Assembly (NCBI GenBank): GCA_024364805.1
Contig: CM044499.1
Coordinates: 34,054,836-34,077,476, forward strand
Length of the DNA stretch: 22,641 nt
From: Euprymna scolopes
Lineage: Eukaryota; Mollusca; Cephalopoda; Sepiida; Sepiolidae
Direction: 5' to 3'
Within the stretch, counting starts at the first letter, position 1, and every line of letters starts with the position of its first letter. This document shows, piece by piece, positions 1-8,796 of this stretch. The position numbers and the translations under genes were made by a program. The notes under the pieces are model-generated. The model was not told the origin of the DNA. It did no database searches and saw nothing but the letters and a program-made list of their open reading frames with translations.

Positions 1-60
1 GAGGAGGAGAAGGAGGAGGAGAAGGAGGAGGAGGAGGAGGCAGTAACGAGGAAGAAAGGG
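1..60. repeat. (GAG/GAA)n purine simple repeat
   Basis: The first 40 bases are almost pure GAG and AAG triplets, continuing as a looser purine-rich tract to about 135. It is a trinucleotide microsatellite cut by the window edge, so its true length is unknown. Confidence 0.9.
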
Positions 61-299
61 ATTAGCAAGTGCAAGCTATGAAGGAGGTGAACACTAAAAT
101 GGATTATGGAGAAAACGGAAGAAGATTAAAAAGAGAATGATATTCGAAATGAAGGATTTCAACAAGATAACAACAAGGAGATAATAAATTCTGAAATTGT
201 TGAAAGCAAACATTAGCAGACCTATCTTTTATATTGATATCTGATAAAAATGAAGAATATGAGAAAGCCATGGTTCTACTTCTGAACCACATATAAATA

Positions 300-1141
300 C
301 AGGGTGGAACGATAAAATTGTCGCTCTGAGCAAAACAACACTACAGCTTAATTTTAAAACTTTTATTGAAAAAAAAAATCAATTCAATATCTATTCAATA
401 TAGCCAATTTCAGCCTCAAACACCACTTCGATACGGTCTGGAACTGGGAGCATGCCTTTTTCATACAAGCTCGGTGGAAGCTCAACAAATACTTGATGGA
501 TGGCGGTGATCAGGCTTGCTTTGGTGTTGTGGGAGGTGATGTTGGTGATGTTCTCGACGTATGACCAAATGAAATAGTCCAGCGGGTTCAGATTGAAGGT
601 CGAGAGGGCCAGTGAGAGAAGAATACAAAGTCGTAGCTCTCCTTCTAAAATCAACCCTGGGTTTCTTTGGACTTGTGAGTCTGTGCTGGGTCTTGCTGCA
701 ACACCCAGTATCTGCCAGAGGCCATCTGATTGCAAGAGGATTACCACACTCTTCAGCACATCAAGGTACACTTTGGTATTGTCTTTCAAGCCGACTTCAA
801 AGATGTAAGGTGGCATAATGTCGTCCTCACTTGAAACCACACCAAAGACCATAACCGTGTCCGGAAACTTTGTTGAGTTGTGCCCTCAAGCATTGAATCG
901 TCCGGGTTTGCATTTTGAGTGTGCTGGCAATGGTCCTGTTGTCATAACTTGGATCGGTAGAGAGCATGAGTTGTACAGCGGTGCATCTCCGATCTCGTTT
1001 GTTGAACATTGTGTCACTTTCAGACATGATAGAAAGCTCCTATCGCTTTTGAAATTTGTAAAAAAAGAAAACCAGTTTTTCTCAAACAGAAATGGAATCA
1101 TGTCGTCTTTTCGAGGGCGACAATTTTATTGTTCTAACCTG
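300..1141 (-). mobile_element. mariner-like DNA transposon, internally deleted
   Basis: A Tc1/mariner-superfamily element of 842 bp lies between TA dinucleotides (298-299 and 1142-1143), the expected target duplication. Its two ends are inverted repeats of about 29 bp: the left reads CAGGGTGGAACGATAAAATT and the right, reverse-complemented, reads CAGGTTAGAACAATAAAATT; both continue GTCGC. The transposase lies on the minus strand and keeps only its two ends. Full-length relatives are about 1.2-1.3 kb, so roughly a third is missing while both termini remain. That is the usual shape of a non-autonomous derivative mobilised in trans. Confidence 0.9.
391..1027 (-). pseudogene. mariner-like transposase, deleted
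   Basis: From the ATG at 1025-1027, the minus strand encodes the N-terminal DNA-binding part, beginning MSESDTMFNKRDRRC and containing the helix-turn-helix stretch NRTIASTLKMQTRTIQ. Near position 870 it joins directly to the C-terminal catalytic part, which begins TVMVFGVVSSEDDIMPP, in another frame. The deletion removes the linker and the first catalytic Asp. The second catalytic block can be read as QQDPAQTHKSK but in a frame different from its surroundings. The third lies in LNPLDYFIW. The C terminus EAEIGYIE ends at a TAG (391-393) and matches the family end. At least two frame changes plus the deletion make it non-functional. The assignment rests on remembered family sequences. Confidence 0.85.
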
Positions 1142-1197
1142 TAATTTTTCGATTTTTATTGTTATAAATATTAATTGTAGTGTACTTATATTGTTAA

Positions 1198-1290
1198 ATT
1201 TATAAATAACTAGCGAGGGGTACCCGGCGTTACCCGGGTGTTTGGAGGTGTGTGTGGAAACTCCGGGGGTAGGGGGGGGGTAAAAAAAAG
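1198..1290 (+). repeat. GC-rich dispersed-repeat motif (ACTAG...TACCCGG)
   Basis: An unusually GC-rich stretch in AT-rich surroundings begins AACTAGCGAGGGGTACCCGG, then TTACCCGGGTG, and runs into a G9 tract. A shorter related string, TACTAGTTACCCGGG, occurs near 17473. Motifs of this kind recur at the ends of dispersed repeats in many animals; the element family is not identified here. Confidence 0.35.
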
Positions 1291-1736
1291 TAAGTATGAG
1301 GATCGAATTCGAACCCTTGAGGCAAAGTTGTAAATTAAAGTGTGAAAAAAACAAAAACGTGCGACATTAACGATTGGCCCACCGCGAGATGCTAACGGAA
1401 ACACGTTTGAATTTATTTAATTACTTGGATTTGGCAGGTGCCCGTTTTAATGAGTTAATGAGGTCAAGTTTGACTGCGGGATAGTATTTCATTTACTGCT
1501 GAACGCTTTTATTCCCCCCCCCACCAAGATGTTATAGGAAAAAGACTAACCCACATGCGACGAGCGACAAATGTTGAATATTTATCTTCCCGAAATCGAG
1601 CAAATTAAATAGACAGGCGAGCTTCGTTGTTAACTGTGAGATATTACGATTTATATGTGATATAAAAAGTTTTAAAAAGTTGTGAACCGACAACCGCTTC
1701 TCTGAAAGAAGCCTTTTGTAGACATAAAGAAAAAGC

Positions 1737-1782
1737 GAACACACATACATACATACATTTTCGCTTTTATATTTATAGATAA
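1737..1782 (-). repeat. terminal-type repeat motif TATAAAAGCGAAAATGTATG
   Basis: Read on the minus strand, this is ATATAAAAGCGAAAATG followed by TATG repeats. The same string is at 7955-8035 and a variant is at 3585-3660, both on the plus strand. It is probably one end of a dispersed non-autonomous element. A GC-rich partner end could be the motif at 1198-1290, which is an inference only. Confidence 0.5.
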
Positions 1783-1953
1783 TGAACGTTTAATTGTGAG
1801 CATTATTTTATGATCACAAAAGAACATCTTTGCAATGAGGGAATTTTGGGGTGAAGGAAGGTAATATTTTATATGGATAGAAATCCTGCTTAGACTTCAT
1901 TAACGTCATCACTAATCATATGTCCGTGTAACAGCATAAAAAAAGACAATAAT

Positions 1954-2165
1954 GTTGACATACTGGTTCTCACCAGATCACCAATGTTAAGCAATGTTGA
2001 GCCTGGCCAGTATCAGATGAGTGACCATTTGGGAAGATGAGGTGCTGTATGTACCGCGAGATAAAATACCAGGTTGAGAAACTGGCGTGGTCTATCCTTC
2101 TCTTGTAGATAGATGGGACTCTCTTAAGCAGTCGTAGGCACCCATCTAGTGATGGCGTCACGATA
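1954..2165 (+). repeat. 5S rRNA-derived SINE (SINE3-type) or 5S pseudogene
   Basis: Positions 1960-2052 resemble animal 5S rRNA along most of its length. CTGGTTCTCACCAGATCACC, GTTAAGCAATGTTGAGCCTGG and GATGAGTGACCATTTGGGAA correspond to the 5S core, and GAGGTGCTGTATG to its 3' end. Both parts of the internal RNA polymerase III promoter are visible: box A (GTTAAGCAATGTTGAG) and box C (GATGAGTGACCATTTGG). About 15 bases of the 5S 5' stem region are missing and many positions are changed, so this is not a working rRNA gene. A body of about 110 bp without 5S similarity follows up to about 2165, as in 5S-headed SINEs. It stops just before a LINE poly(A) tail. Confidence 0.65.
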
Positions 2166-2179
2166 AAAAATACCCTTGA

Positions 2180-2197
2180 TTTTTTTTTTTTTTTTTT
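2180..2197 (-). other. poly(A) tail of minus-strand LINE
   Basis: A run of 18 T on the plus strand is the A-tail of the minus-strand LINE 3' end lying to its right. It marks that insertion's 3' boundary next to the 5S-like repeat. Confidence 0.75.
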
Positions 2198-2530
2198 ACA
2201 CAGTGATCACCACTTATCAAGGCCCGGAAGCCACTCAGGGATAAGGGTTATTGCAAGTACATTACGTTAGTGTGGAGATTTGATGAAGTGTTTACTTAAG
2301 GGGGCGGTTCATTAGGAATTTGTTAATGTTGGACTTGAAGACATCCAAGTTGTAGTCCGGAGGGAAGCAGGCAGACGGAACAGAGTTCCACAGGCGTGCA
2401 GTTCTAAGAAAGAAGCTTTGTTCATGGAATCCGCGTTTTGATTTAGGCACAGATATAGAGTGCGGGAAATTTTTCACAGTGGATTCAGCTAGACGGGTGT
2501 TTTTCGTGAAAGATTGGCGAGGGGGGCCAG
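2198..2530 (-). mobile_element. LINE 3' end, family A copy 1 (5'-truncated)
   Basis: The minus strand encodes the C-terminal tail of a jockey/CR1-like LINE polyprotein. It starts with PPRQSFTKNTRLAES, then SISVPKSK, then the hallmark FFLRTARLWNSVPSACFPPD, and ends NINKFLMNRPLK with a stop at 2292-2294. A 3' UTR of about 95 bp and a poly(A) tail follow. Only the last 80 or so codons survive; everything upstream, including reverse transcriptase and endonuclease, is absent, as expected from 5' truncation during target-primed reverse transcription. A second copy is at 9879-10240. The clade is uncertain. Confidence 0.85.
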
Positions 2531-2589
2531 AGATTGGAGTTCAGCTCTGGTGAAGCATCAAGTATTCAGCTAACGACAAGATTTAAATT

Positions 2590-3100
2590 ACACTACAAAT
2601 TCGTGTGGTGAGTTCAATCTCGACTACGGCCGTGCCGAATGTACCTCCGGGTGTGATGAATTCTAAATAACATGAAAGTGCTGTGTTTCCTCATATTCAT
2701 ATACTTTAAATCCAATTGACAATACAAAAAAACAAAAAAATAAAAGACGAATACAGTTCATACACAATCAATTTTTAATATAAGGAACCGGACTTATTTT
2801 CACCCCCAAATAGCCTAGTTTATCAGGATTCCCCACAGATGAGACGATTTAAGCGAACTCACCTGCATCCTTTGAAAGAAGCCCACCATGACATGAAGTA
2901 AAAAGATTTAGTAAAGACTGTTTATTTCGAGTTATAAATTTTAATTCAAGAAATAATCAATTGAATTGTCTACAGTGCACATGAACACTTATGTGGAAAA
3001 TTATGCCATCGTAATAGTAGTGTTTTTTTGTGTGAATCTTTACAAGCAGAGTTAAAAATAAAATCGATGGATCTTGCCCAGAATTCCCCATATTAAGAAA
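2590..3100. other. AT-rich stretch, nothing recognised
   Basis: No coding frame with family features, RNA gene or clear repeat was seen. A B-box-like string (GAGTTCAATCTCGAC) occurs near 2610 but lacks a matching A box. Confidence 0.5.
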
Positions 3101-3104
3101 GTAA

Positions 3105-3455
3105 GGAAAAACCTGTATGGTGTACATATTTGTGACAAAACGAAAATATCATATTCTAAAAATCACATAAATCGATCACGTAGTTTAATTTGTATAAAGA
3201 AAATTATTTTTTAGCAATTAATGACAATTTGTAGGCGTTACAACATAAATCTTGCAAGTTTTGAATTATTGCTAAGTTATCTCCCTTGTTTTGTTTAGAT
3301 TTGTTTCAAAATGGTCGGTGAGACAATTATTCCTCTGATACTCATAAAATTTGATTTTTGTATTCAAAATGAAACTACTTGATCAGTTTAACGTGAATGT
3401 TGGAATATGATATTTTCGTTTATCTAGAGTATGTACATTATACAGACTTTTCTGG
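3105..3455. mobile_element. fold-back element / MITE with ~100-bp inverted arms
   Basis: The left arm (about 3105-3205) and right arm (about 3345-3455) are imperfect inverted repeats. The best-conserved part is AAACGAAAATATCATATTC at 3138-3156, whose reverse complement is at 3402-3421. Flanking pieces also match: CTGTATGGTGTACATA against CTGTATAATGTACATA, and GATCACGTAGTTT against GATCAAGTAGTTT. The central 140 bp has no coding potential. The structure fits a short non-autonomous DNA transposon; exact ends and a target duplication are not clear. Confidence 0.65.
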
Positions 3456-3584
3456 AGTTTTGTTTTTCTGGTAAATAATGGGCTAACTACTAAAGTGTAG
3501 CTGCTGGGGCAGAGGAAGCTCTTCTAACGTCCAAGACGTCCAAGATAGGTTGGTGGGTGCTTATACGAATAGAGGAAGTTTTAT

Positions 3585-3720
3585 CTAATATATAAAGGCA
3601 AAATGTGTGTGTGTGTGTCTGTGTGTATCTCGCAAAAACTTTCGAAAAGCGACGGATCCTGACGAGATTGGTATCGTTTTAAAGCTCCATCCCTCGGATA
3701 ACAAATATCGAAAAGTTGGT
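3585..3720 (+). repeat. dispersed-repeat end TATATAAAGGC + (TG)n
   Basis: CTAATATATAAAGGCAAAAT is followed by (TG)n and then GCAAAAACTTTCGAAAAGCG. The same order (TATATAAA, GCGAAAATG, a TG-rich run, AAAAACTTT) is repeated at 7955-8035 and inverted at 1737-1782. This layout is common at one end of dispersed elements in invertebrates, some of them described as Helitron-like; family left open. A 126-codon minus-strand frame covering 3581-3961 is made partly of the microsatellite and is not considered a gene. Confidence 0.5.
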
Positions 3721-3947
3721 CAAAAACATTAATTCCTTCACCCTCAACCGAGCAATTTTGTATAAGGAGGGGTCGCTTTTTTCGCCGACATTTTAGAAAG
3801 TCATCGTCTTCTTTTCGATTGACTACGCTTAATTTCAACGTTCCGAACTTCCGGTGGGTGATGGAGATATCGGCTAAGCCGTCCCATTTTTTTAAACCTT
3901 TTTTTTTCTCCTTCCTGTTACGGGATAGAGCCTGCCTGCCGGTCTGC

Positions 3948-4013
3948 CTGCCTACTACCACCTTTTTTTAACATCTCCGCCTGCCTACTACCACCTTTTT
4001 TTAACATCTCCGC
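3948..4013 (+). repeat. 33-bp tandem duplication
   Basis: Two identical 33-bp units (3948-3980 and 3981-4013) begin CTGCCTACTACCACC and end ACATCTCCGC; a third unit starts and breaks off at CTACTG. Perfect identity suggests a recent replication-slippage event. Confidence 0.9.
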
Positions 4014-4019
4014 CTACTG

Positions 4020-4940
4020 ATTGTTTTGATTTATAGTAATAATAGCAATGTCAAGTAGACAAACGCAACCATTTTGTGGACACGGAATGAGTGAATGTAT
4101 TCCCTTATTCCGGAAAAGTCGTCTGCTTTGATCAGTCGCCGCATGTTGCACTTTGACGTTTTAATCCTTGGAAAATTTATATTTTAAGAAAACAAACAAA
4201 CAAAAATAGTTAAATATAAACAGCATTCGCCGAGAATAAAAATTTTATTACAGAATATATATTGTGTGAAAGTATAGAATTTATTAAAATAAAATGACAG
4301 AAATTAGGAATTTTTATGTAAGAATAATGTAAGCGACTATTCATGAGGGACTGTTACTTTTAAATTTGCAGTGTTCAAAATATGTGAATTCTGCTAATCT
4401 TCTAATTCGTTATTCCAAGAATGGAAAATATATGCATCCTGAATGAATAATATTTATACGTGTCACCTTGGTATTTTAAGCCTATGAAAACCGCCGCTTT
4501 TAAAGAAGAAAAAAAGAAAGCTAAATAAGTAGCTTATGTGAGCCGAAAGCAAATTATTCATGAATCTTATGCCTTGAATCGTATGCCTTGCAAAATCGTA
4601 ATACATTATGTATTTAAAATAATGAAAGAGCAAATAGTATGAATAATGTAAGCGACTGATAACGAACAATTGTTTTATTGACTCTTGAAGAAGATTTATT
4701 GGTGAACGAAAATGGCATTGTTAGTAGATCTGAGCATGCGTATAAAAAATATTCCTACTTCCTGTATGGATAATTAACTAAAGATCTCGAGTATGATGGA
4801 AAGTAAAAATTAATAAAAGTAAACAAACGTATGTTTTTGAAAACACAAACAAGGGAATAGCCTAATCGATGTTGAAGCGGATTTGCAGATGCAGCTTTTG
4901 AATAAAAAGCTATTTCAAACAATAAAATCATTTTACTTTA
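4020..4940. other. AT-rich stretch, only a short direct repeat seen
   Basis: No gene is recognised. A 17-bp string, GAATAATGTAAGCGACT, occurs at 4322-4338 and again at 4641-4657, 319 bp apart. Confidence 0.5.
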
Positions 4941-4950
4941 TACATATATA

Positions 4951-6605
4951 CACAGGCGGTAAAAAGAATGTCTGCACTTGTAATTTTTTCAAAAACTGCA
5001 AATTTAAGCTAAATTTAATGTAACTGTTTAAAGAAATTATACCTCATTTGATTGGCCTTTTATTCTCCTATAATTTTAGCTGTTCGTATTTGACTTTTAA
5101 TTAAAATATTCTAGTGTTCACGTCAATTTAAAAATATAACTTCAAATTGAGGAGGCAAAAAGAAAGTCCGCACAATGGAGAATTGTTATTTAAAAGTAAC
5201 TTTAGGACATTAATGCAACACAAATACAACAGGAACACAATTAACTAGTTAATATTTAGTAGCACATCCCTTCTTCAATTTGACAGCCTTGAATCTTTTG
5301 GGAATTCAATGAATTAGAATGCAGTAATACTCCGGGGAAAGAGCATCCCACTTTTCTTTAATTTTTGTCCAAAGTTCTTCCAAATTTGAAATTTTATCAT
5401 TGCGTAGCTCTTGCTTGATGTAATGCCATGCGTTTTTGGTAGGATTTAGGTCTGGAGATTGTGCAGACCAATCCAAACACGGAATATCATGCTCTTCCAG
5501 GAACCTCTCGATATTGCCAGCTGTGTGAATGGGAGCATTATCCTGCATGAAGATGGGATTATCATCCAAATTTCGACCAAAGTAGGGTAGAAAATGCTCA
5601 GTCAACATATTAATGTACTTGGTGGAATTAATTCGACCTTGCAAGCGAACTATAGGTCCTGAACCATTGGTACTAATAATGCCCCACACCAAAAACTGAA
5701 CCTCCACCACCTTGCAGCGTTGAAACTGAGCACCTAGGATTAAATTCTTCATCTTTCCTCTGACGGACGTACTGCCTATCAACACTGTCTAGCCTATTGA
5801 ACTTGCTTTCGTCACTAAAAAGCACTTTTGACCAATATGAAGAGTCATGACCTTCATTGTATCTGACGAAGTCCAGACGGCTCTTTCTGTTCTTTACAGA
5901 AATCATTGGCTTGTGTCTTGCTACATATCCTCGCAAATTAAATTCCTTTAATCTGTTCTTGACAGTAGAAAGAGAGCACTTTTTAACAAGATTGCACTGT
6001 TGCTGGATTTGAGGAGCCGTTTTAAATCTGTTTTTAGGCTGCGGATCTTGATAGCATTGTCTTCCCTGTTAGAAGTAACTCTAGTACGACCAGATTTAGG
6101 GGCATCACGAACACTGCCAGTGTTTTCGTGCTTTTGCACAGTTTTTTGTACCGTTTTCTCATCACATTTCAATCTGCGGCCGATTTCCCGATTGGATAAA
6201 CCAGAAAGGTGGAGATTAATGAGCTCCTGACGATCACTAAGAGAAAGTCGTGGCATATGGACTAAATGTTACGTTGTATAACCTGGAACAACAACAATTA
6301 TAATTAGAGATGCTTTGTTGCCTGTTGGTGGATATTTTAAACTGATTTAGGGGCGATAATTCAAACTGATTTTAAGCGAATTTGTTGCTGTGGACATTCT
6401 TTTTGCCTCCTCAATTTGAAGTTATTTTTAAAATTGACGTGAACACTAGAGTATTTCAATTAAAAGTCAAATATGAACAGGTTAGATTATACAGGAATAA
6501 GAGGCTAATCAAATGAGGTGTAGGTTGTTTAAAAGTTACATTAAGTTTAGCTTAAATTTGCAGTTTTTGAAAAAATTACAAATGCGGCCTTTCTTTTTGC
6601 CAGCA

Positions 6606-6608
<3 letters not shown>
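4951..6608 (-). mobile_element. Tc1-like DNA transposon with long IR/DR termini
   Basis: A 1658-bp element lies between TA dinucleotides (4949-4950 and 6609-6610). The terminal inverted repeats are about 220 bp each (4951-5174 and 6388-6608) and alignable throughout. Each carries a copy of the likely transposase-binding repeat at both its outer and inner end: outer GGTAAAAAGAATGTCTGCA and GGCAAAAAGAAAGGCCGCA, inner GGCAAAAAGAAAGTCCGCA and GGCAAAAAGAATGTCCACA. This IR/DR layout is known in Tc1-family elements such as Sleeping Beauty. The element contains one transposase gene on the minus strand, broken in frame. Both ends are preserved, so it could in principle have been mobilised in trans. 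Confidence 0.93.
5249..6256 (-). pseudogene. Tc1-like transposase (DD34E type), broken
   Basis: The start ATG is at 6254-6256. The N terminus MPRLSLSDRQELINLHLSG runs into a helix-turn-helix region (NREIGRRLKCDEKTVQK) and a GRPR-like linker (KSGRTRVTSN). The catalytic part shows the first Asp in VLFSDESKFN, the glycine-rich loop QGGGGSV, VWGIIS, and the second Asp in FMQDNAPIHT. Thirty-four residues later the expected Glu of PDLNPIEN is Lys (PDLNPTKNAW). The reading frame changes near 5998 and again near 5700. A TGA near 5315 stops translation 20 codons before the family C terminus (stop at 5249-5251). The unbroken length would be about 335 residues, normal for Tc1. The Glu-to-Lys change alone should abolish strand transfer. 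Confidence 0.92.
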
Positions 6609-6644
<36 letters not shown>

Positions 6645-6720
6645 TTTATATATATCCACATATATATAGAAATATATGTACATGTATACATATATGCATA
6701 CACATATTTTTATACACATA
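6609..6720. repeat. (TA)n and (ATAC)n-like microsatellite
   Basis: More than 30 bp of pure TA begins exactly at the right end of the Tc1-like element and grades into TATACACATA-type repeats. TA targets are what Tc1 elements use, so the transposon probably inserted in or beside a pre-existing TA tract. Confidence 0.9.
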
Positions 6721-6759
6721 TACCTTGCAAATATACCAAGTGCAAGAGTGTTTCAAACA

Positions 6760-7400
6760 CTTAAAATGACGATCAGAATCTTAAAAAGATCTCTCGGTTG
6801 GAATATCTGAGTTAGCGGGTGAATGTTTGGCATCTGGTAGGATGCGTCATCCCAAGCTTGAACAATCTGATAAGAAAATTAACAAAAATAGGAGTAACTT
6901 TATGGAAATATATTTTTTTCTTGAGTTACTCATTTTCCAAATGTTGGTCTTTTATTCGTAACACTTTGTGTACAATTATTTTAGGCCCCGGTGTTGCCAT
7001 ACAAATATAGAATAGTTTATCAATTATAATTTTGAACAACCCTCCATTTAGCGAGCATATTAAAATACCTAAATAATTTTGTAAAATTACTGACAATAAT
7101 TTTAAAGAAAATGCAACACTAAATAAACTATTTCATAAAAATCCAATAAAAGTGTCTTACCTTACTATTAAAAATGCAAATATATCATCAAATAAGTCCA
7201 AAGTCTTACGTTGAATAACATGAGCAAGAATGAATTAAAACTGGAGTAAAAAATGTAGGAAAAAAGAGGAATTTCGAACTAAGAGTATTGTTTATAAATG
7301 TAACGTTATAATTGGTGGTTCATCTGCAGCATATATTGAATCAACCAGAGTCGTTTAAATTTAGACAGTAATAAACTTAGGCAGTAGTAAGGAAAACATG
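6760..7400. other. AT-rich stretch, nothing recognised
   Basis: Several short open frames occur by chance; none shows a family motif. No RNA gene or inverted repeat was identified. Confidence 0.45.
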
Positions 7401-7419
7401 TAGGTTAGCTACTGATTAA

Positions 7420-7737
7420 AATACTGCATCACTAGCTTCTTATATGAAGGAACTTAAAGAATAAAATAAAGAATATTCCATGGAATGGACCATTTTAATT
7501 AAAACTAATAAATACACCCCTAATAAAAGAGGGAAATATAAACTATGCATCACAGAGTCGATAGAGATACTAACGCATAAGGGTAATATTATAAATGAAC
7601 ATAATGGAATCATAGGAAGTTGCTTGCACAAGGGCAAATACAAGCATATTAAGTTTGATCGTAACAAAATAACTAATACATTAAAAGAGTATATACACGA
7701 TAAAAATTATAAAAACATAAAAGAAAGTATATATTGA
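7420..7737 (+). mobile_element. Penelope-like element C-terminal endonuclease remnant
   Basis: The plus strand reads SLASYMKELKE, then EYSMEWTILIKTNKYTPNK, KYKLCITESIEIL and SCLHKGKYKHIKF. The order fits the region that follows the GIY-YIG core in Penelope-like retroelements: an SxYIWxLK-like start, the W..L..K..Y pairing, LC..E...IL, then C..H..K. No reverse transcriptase or GIY-YIG core is present nearby, so it is a short, broken, old relic. The assignment rests on remembered family patterns. Confidence 0.55.
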
Positions 7738-7954
7738 TTGTATATATTTAACTGGAAATTAATGAGGTATATGTGATGAAAAAAATAACAATGTAAATTA
7801 AGCCATTAGTGTACTATACCTCACATTATCAGTAATAATTACTACCATTGTGTTTACAATTGTGATACAATGAATGTATGAATAGTACCTTACCCTGAAA
7901 TAACCTGCAATTTGGGCACAGTGTATTTATACTATTTAAAAATAATTGAATATC

Positions 7955-8035
7955 TATGTATATAAAAGCGAAAATGTATGTATGTATGTGTGTATGTTTG
8001 TATGTCTGCTAAAAACTTTTGACAGACTGAACAAA
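7955..8035 (+). repeat. dispersed-repeat end TATAAAAGCGAAAATG + (TATG)n
   Basis: TATATAAAAGCGAAAATG is followed by TATG/TTTG repeats and then CTAAAAACTTTTGACAGAC. It matches the motifs at 3585-3660 (same strand) and 1737-1782 (opposite strand). No matching far end is recognised downstream. Confidence 0.5.
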
Positions 8036-8276
8036 TAAAGGGATATAGGATTGCGATAGAATAAATATGATAGTGAATAATATATCTGACAAATAATGTA
8101 CATACATTTAAATAGCATGTATAGCCAACTAAAATTAAAAACCATGAGTAAATAAATGCAGTAGAATTAGGATAATCAAGTAGTAATTAGTAAATAAATG
8201 GTAAAAATAAAGTGCTATCATAACAATCAATTGTAAATAAAAATGTAATAGCATAAGTAAATAGTTTTTTTTTTAA

Positions 8277-8634
8277 ATTTTATTTAATTATTTGTGGATT
8301 ATTATCCTTTTCTTCTAGTTGTTGTTTTCGCGACGTTTCAGTCAGTTATTGGAATGTTGGTTAACCGTGATGGAATAGAAATGTCAAATCTCCAAACTGC
8401 ATTCACAGCAATTACTGCCTTCCATAGTTGTTGTCGTCTCACCACGGTTTGGCCAACTAATCCTTTGACCGGTTTAGGGTGGGATTGAAACCTCTACCTC
8501 CAGACAATGCTCACCTGGAATCGTAAATATTCCGCATCTCTATCCACTGCACCACGAGTTTCAAGGCCAGGGGAATAATTGGCCGTAACGTTGATGAAGA
8601 TGAGGATAATAGTCCACAAATAATTAAATAAAAT
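8277..8634. mobile_element. short inverted-repeat element with tRNA-like core
   Basis: The left end (8278-8316) and right end (8594-8633) are inverted copies of each other, sharing ATTTTATTTAATTATTTGTGG and then TATTATCC. Inside lie GTTTTCGCGACGTTTC on the left and GTAACGTTGATGAAG on the right. The centre holds a tRNA-like segment on the minus strand. The paired ends, with CGAAACGT-type strings next to them, resemble inverted terminal repeats of Penelope-like elements, but no coding sequence is present. Alternatively it is a MITE that carries, or was entered by, a tRNA-derived SINE. Confidence 0.5.
8475..8562 (-). repeat. tRNA-like sequence (SINE head or tRNA relic)
   Basis: On the minus strand CTCGTGGTGCAGTGGATAGA resembles the 5' arm and A box of a tRNA. 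About 50 bp later GAGGTTTCAATCCCACC resembles the B box and T arm. The spacing is longer than in a normal tRNA, and no clean acceptor-stem pairing was found, so it is likely a tRNA-derived SINE head or a degraded tRNA rather than a working gene. Confidence 0.5.
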
Positions 8635-8796
8635 AACAAATAATTATACAAATTACTCATCTCAAAAAGAAAAACAAATTAATTCAACCATGAGTAAATG
8701 TTTGAAAGTTTCTGCATCTTCTATAGAATGTTATATCATGAATACGCAACCAATCAGATGTCAGGATATGCGATTAGTCATAAAAATAACAATTGC

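Noticed and set aside
1-60. CRISPR-like or ordered repeat array
   Set aside because: The repeats are simple trinucleotides without spacers; no CRISPR array exists anywhere in the window.
593-1144. Plus-strand frames of 68-108 codons over the mariner element
   Set aside because: Shadows of the minus-strand transposase remnant.
1290-1340. B-box-like GGGTTCGAATTCG on the minus strand, possible tRNA or SINE
   Set aside because: No A box or tRNA-like fold at a suitable distance.
1970-2161. 63-codon minus-strand frame
   Set aside because: Lies across the 5S-derived repeat; the 5S similarity explains the sequence.
3581-3961. 126-codon minus-strand frame
   Set aside because: It includes the TG microsatellite (HTDTHTH) and low-complexity lysine runs; no family motif.
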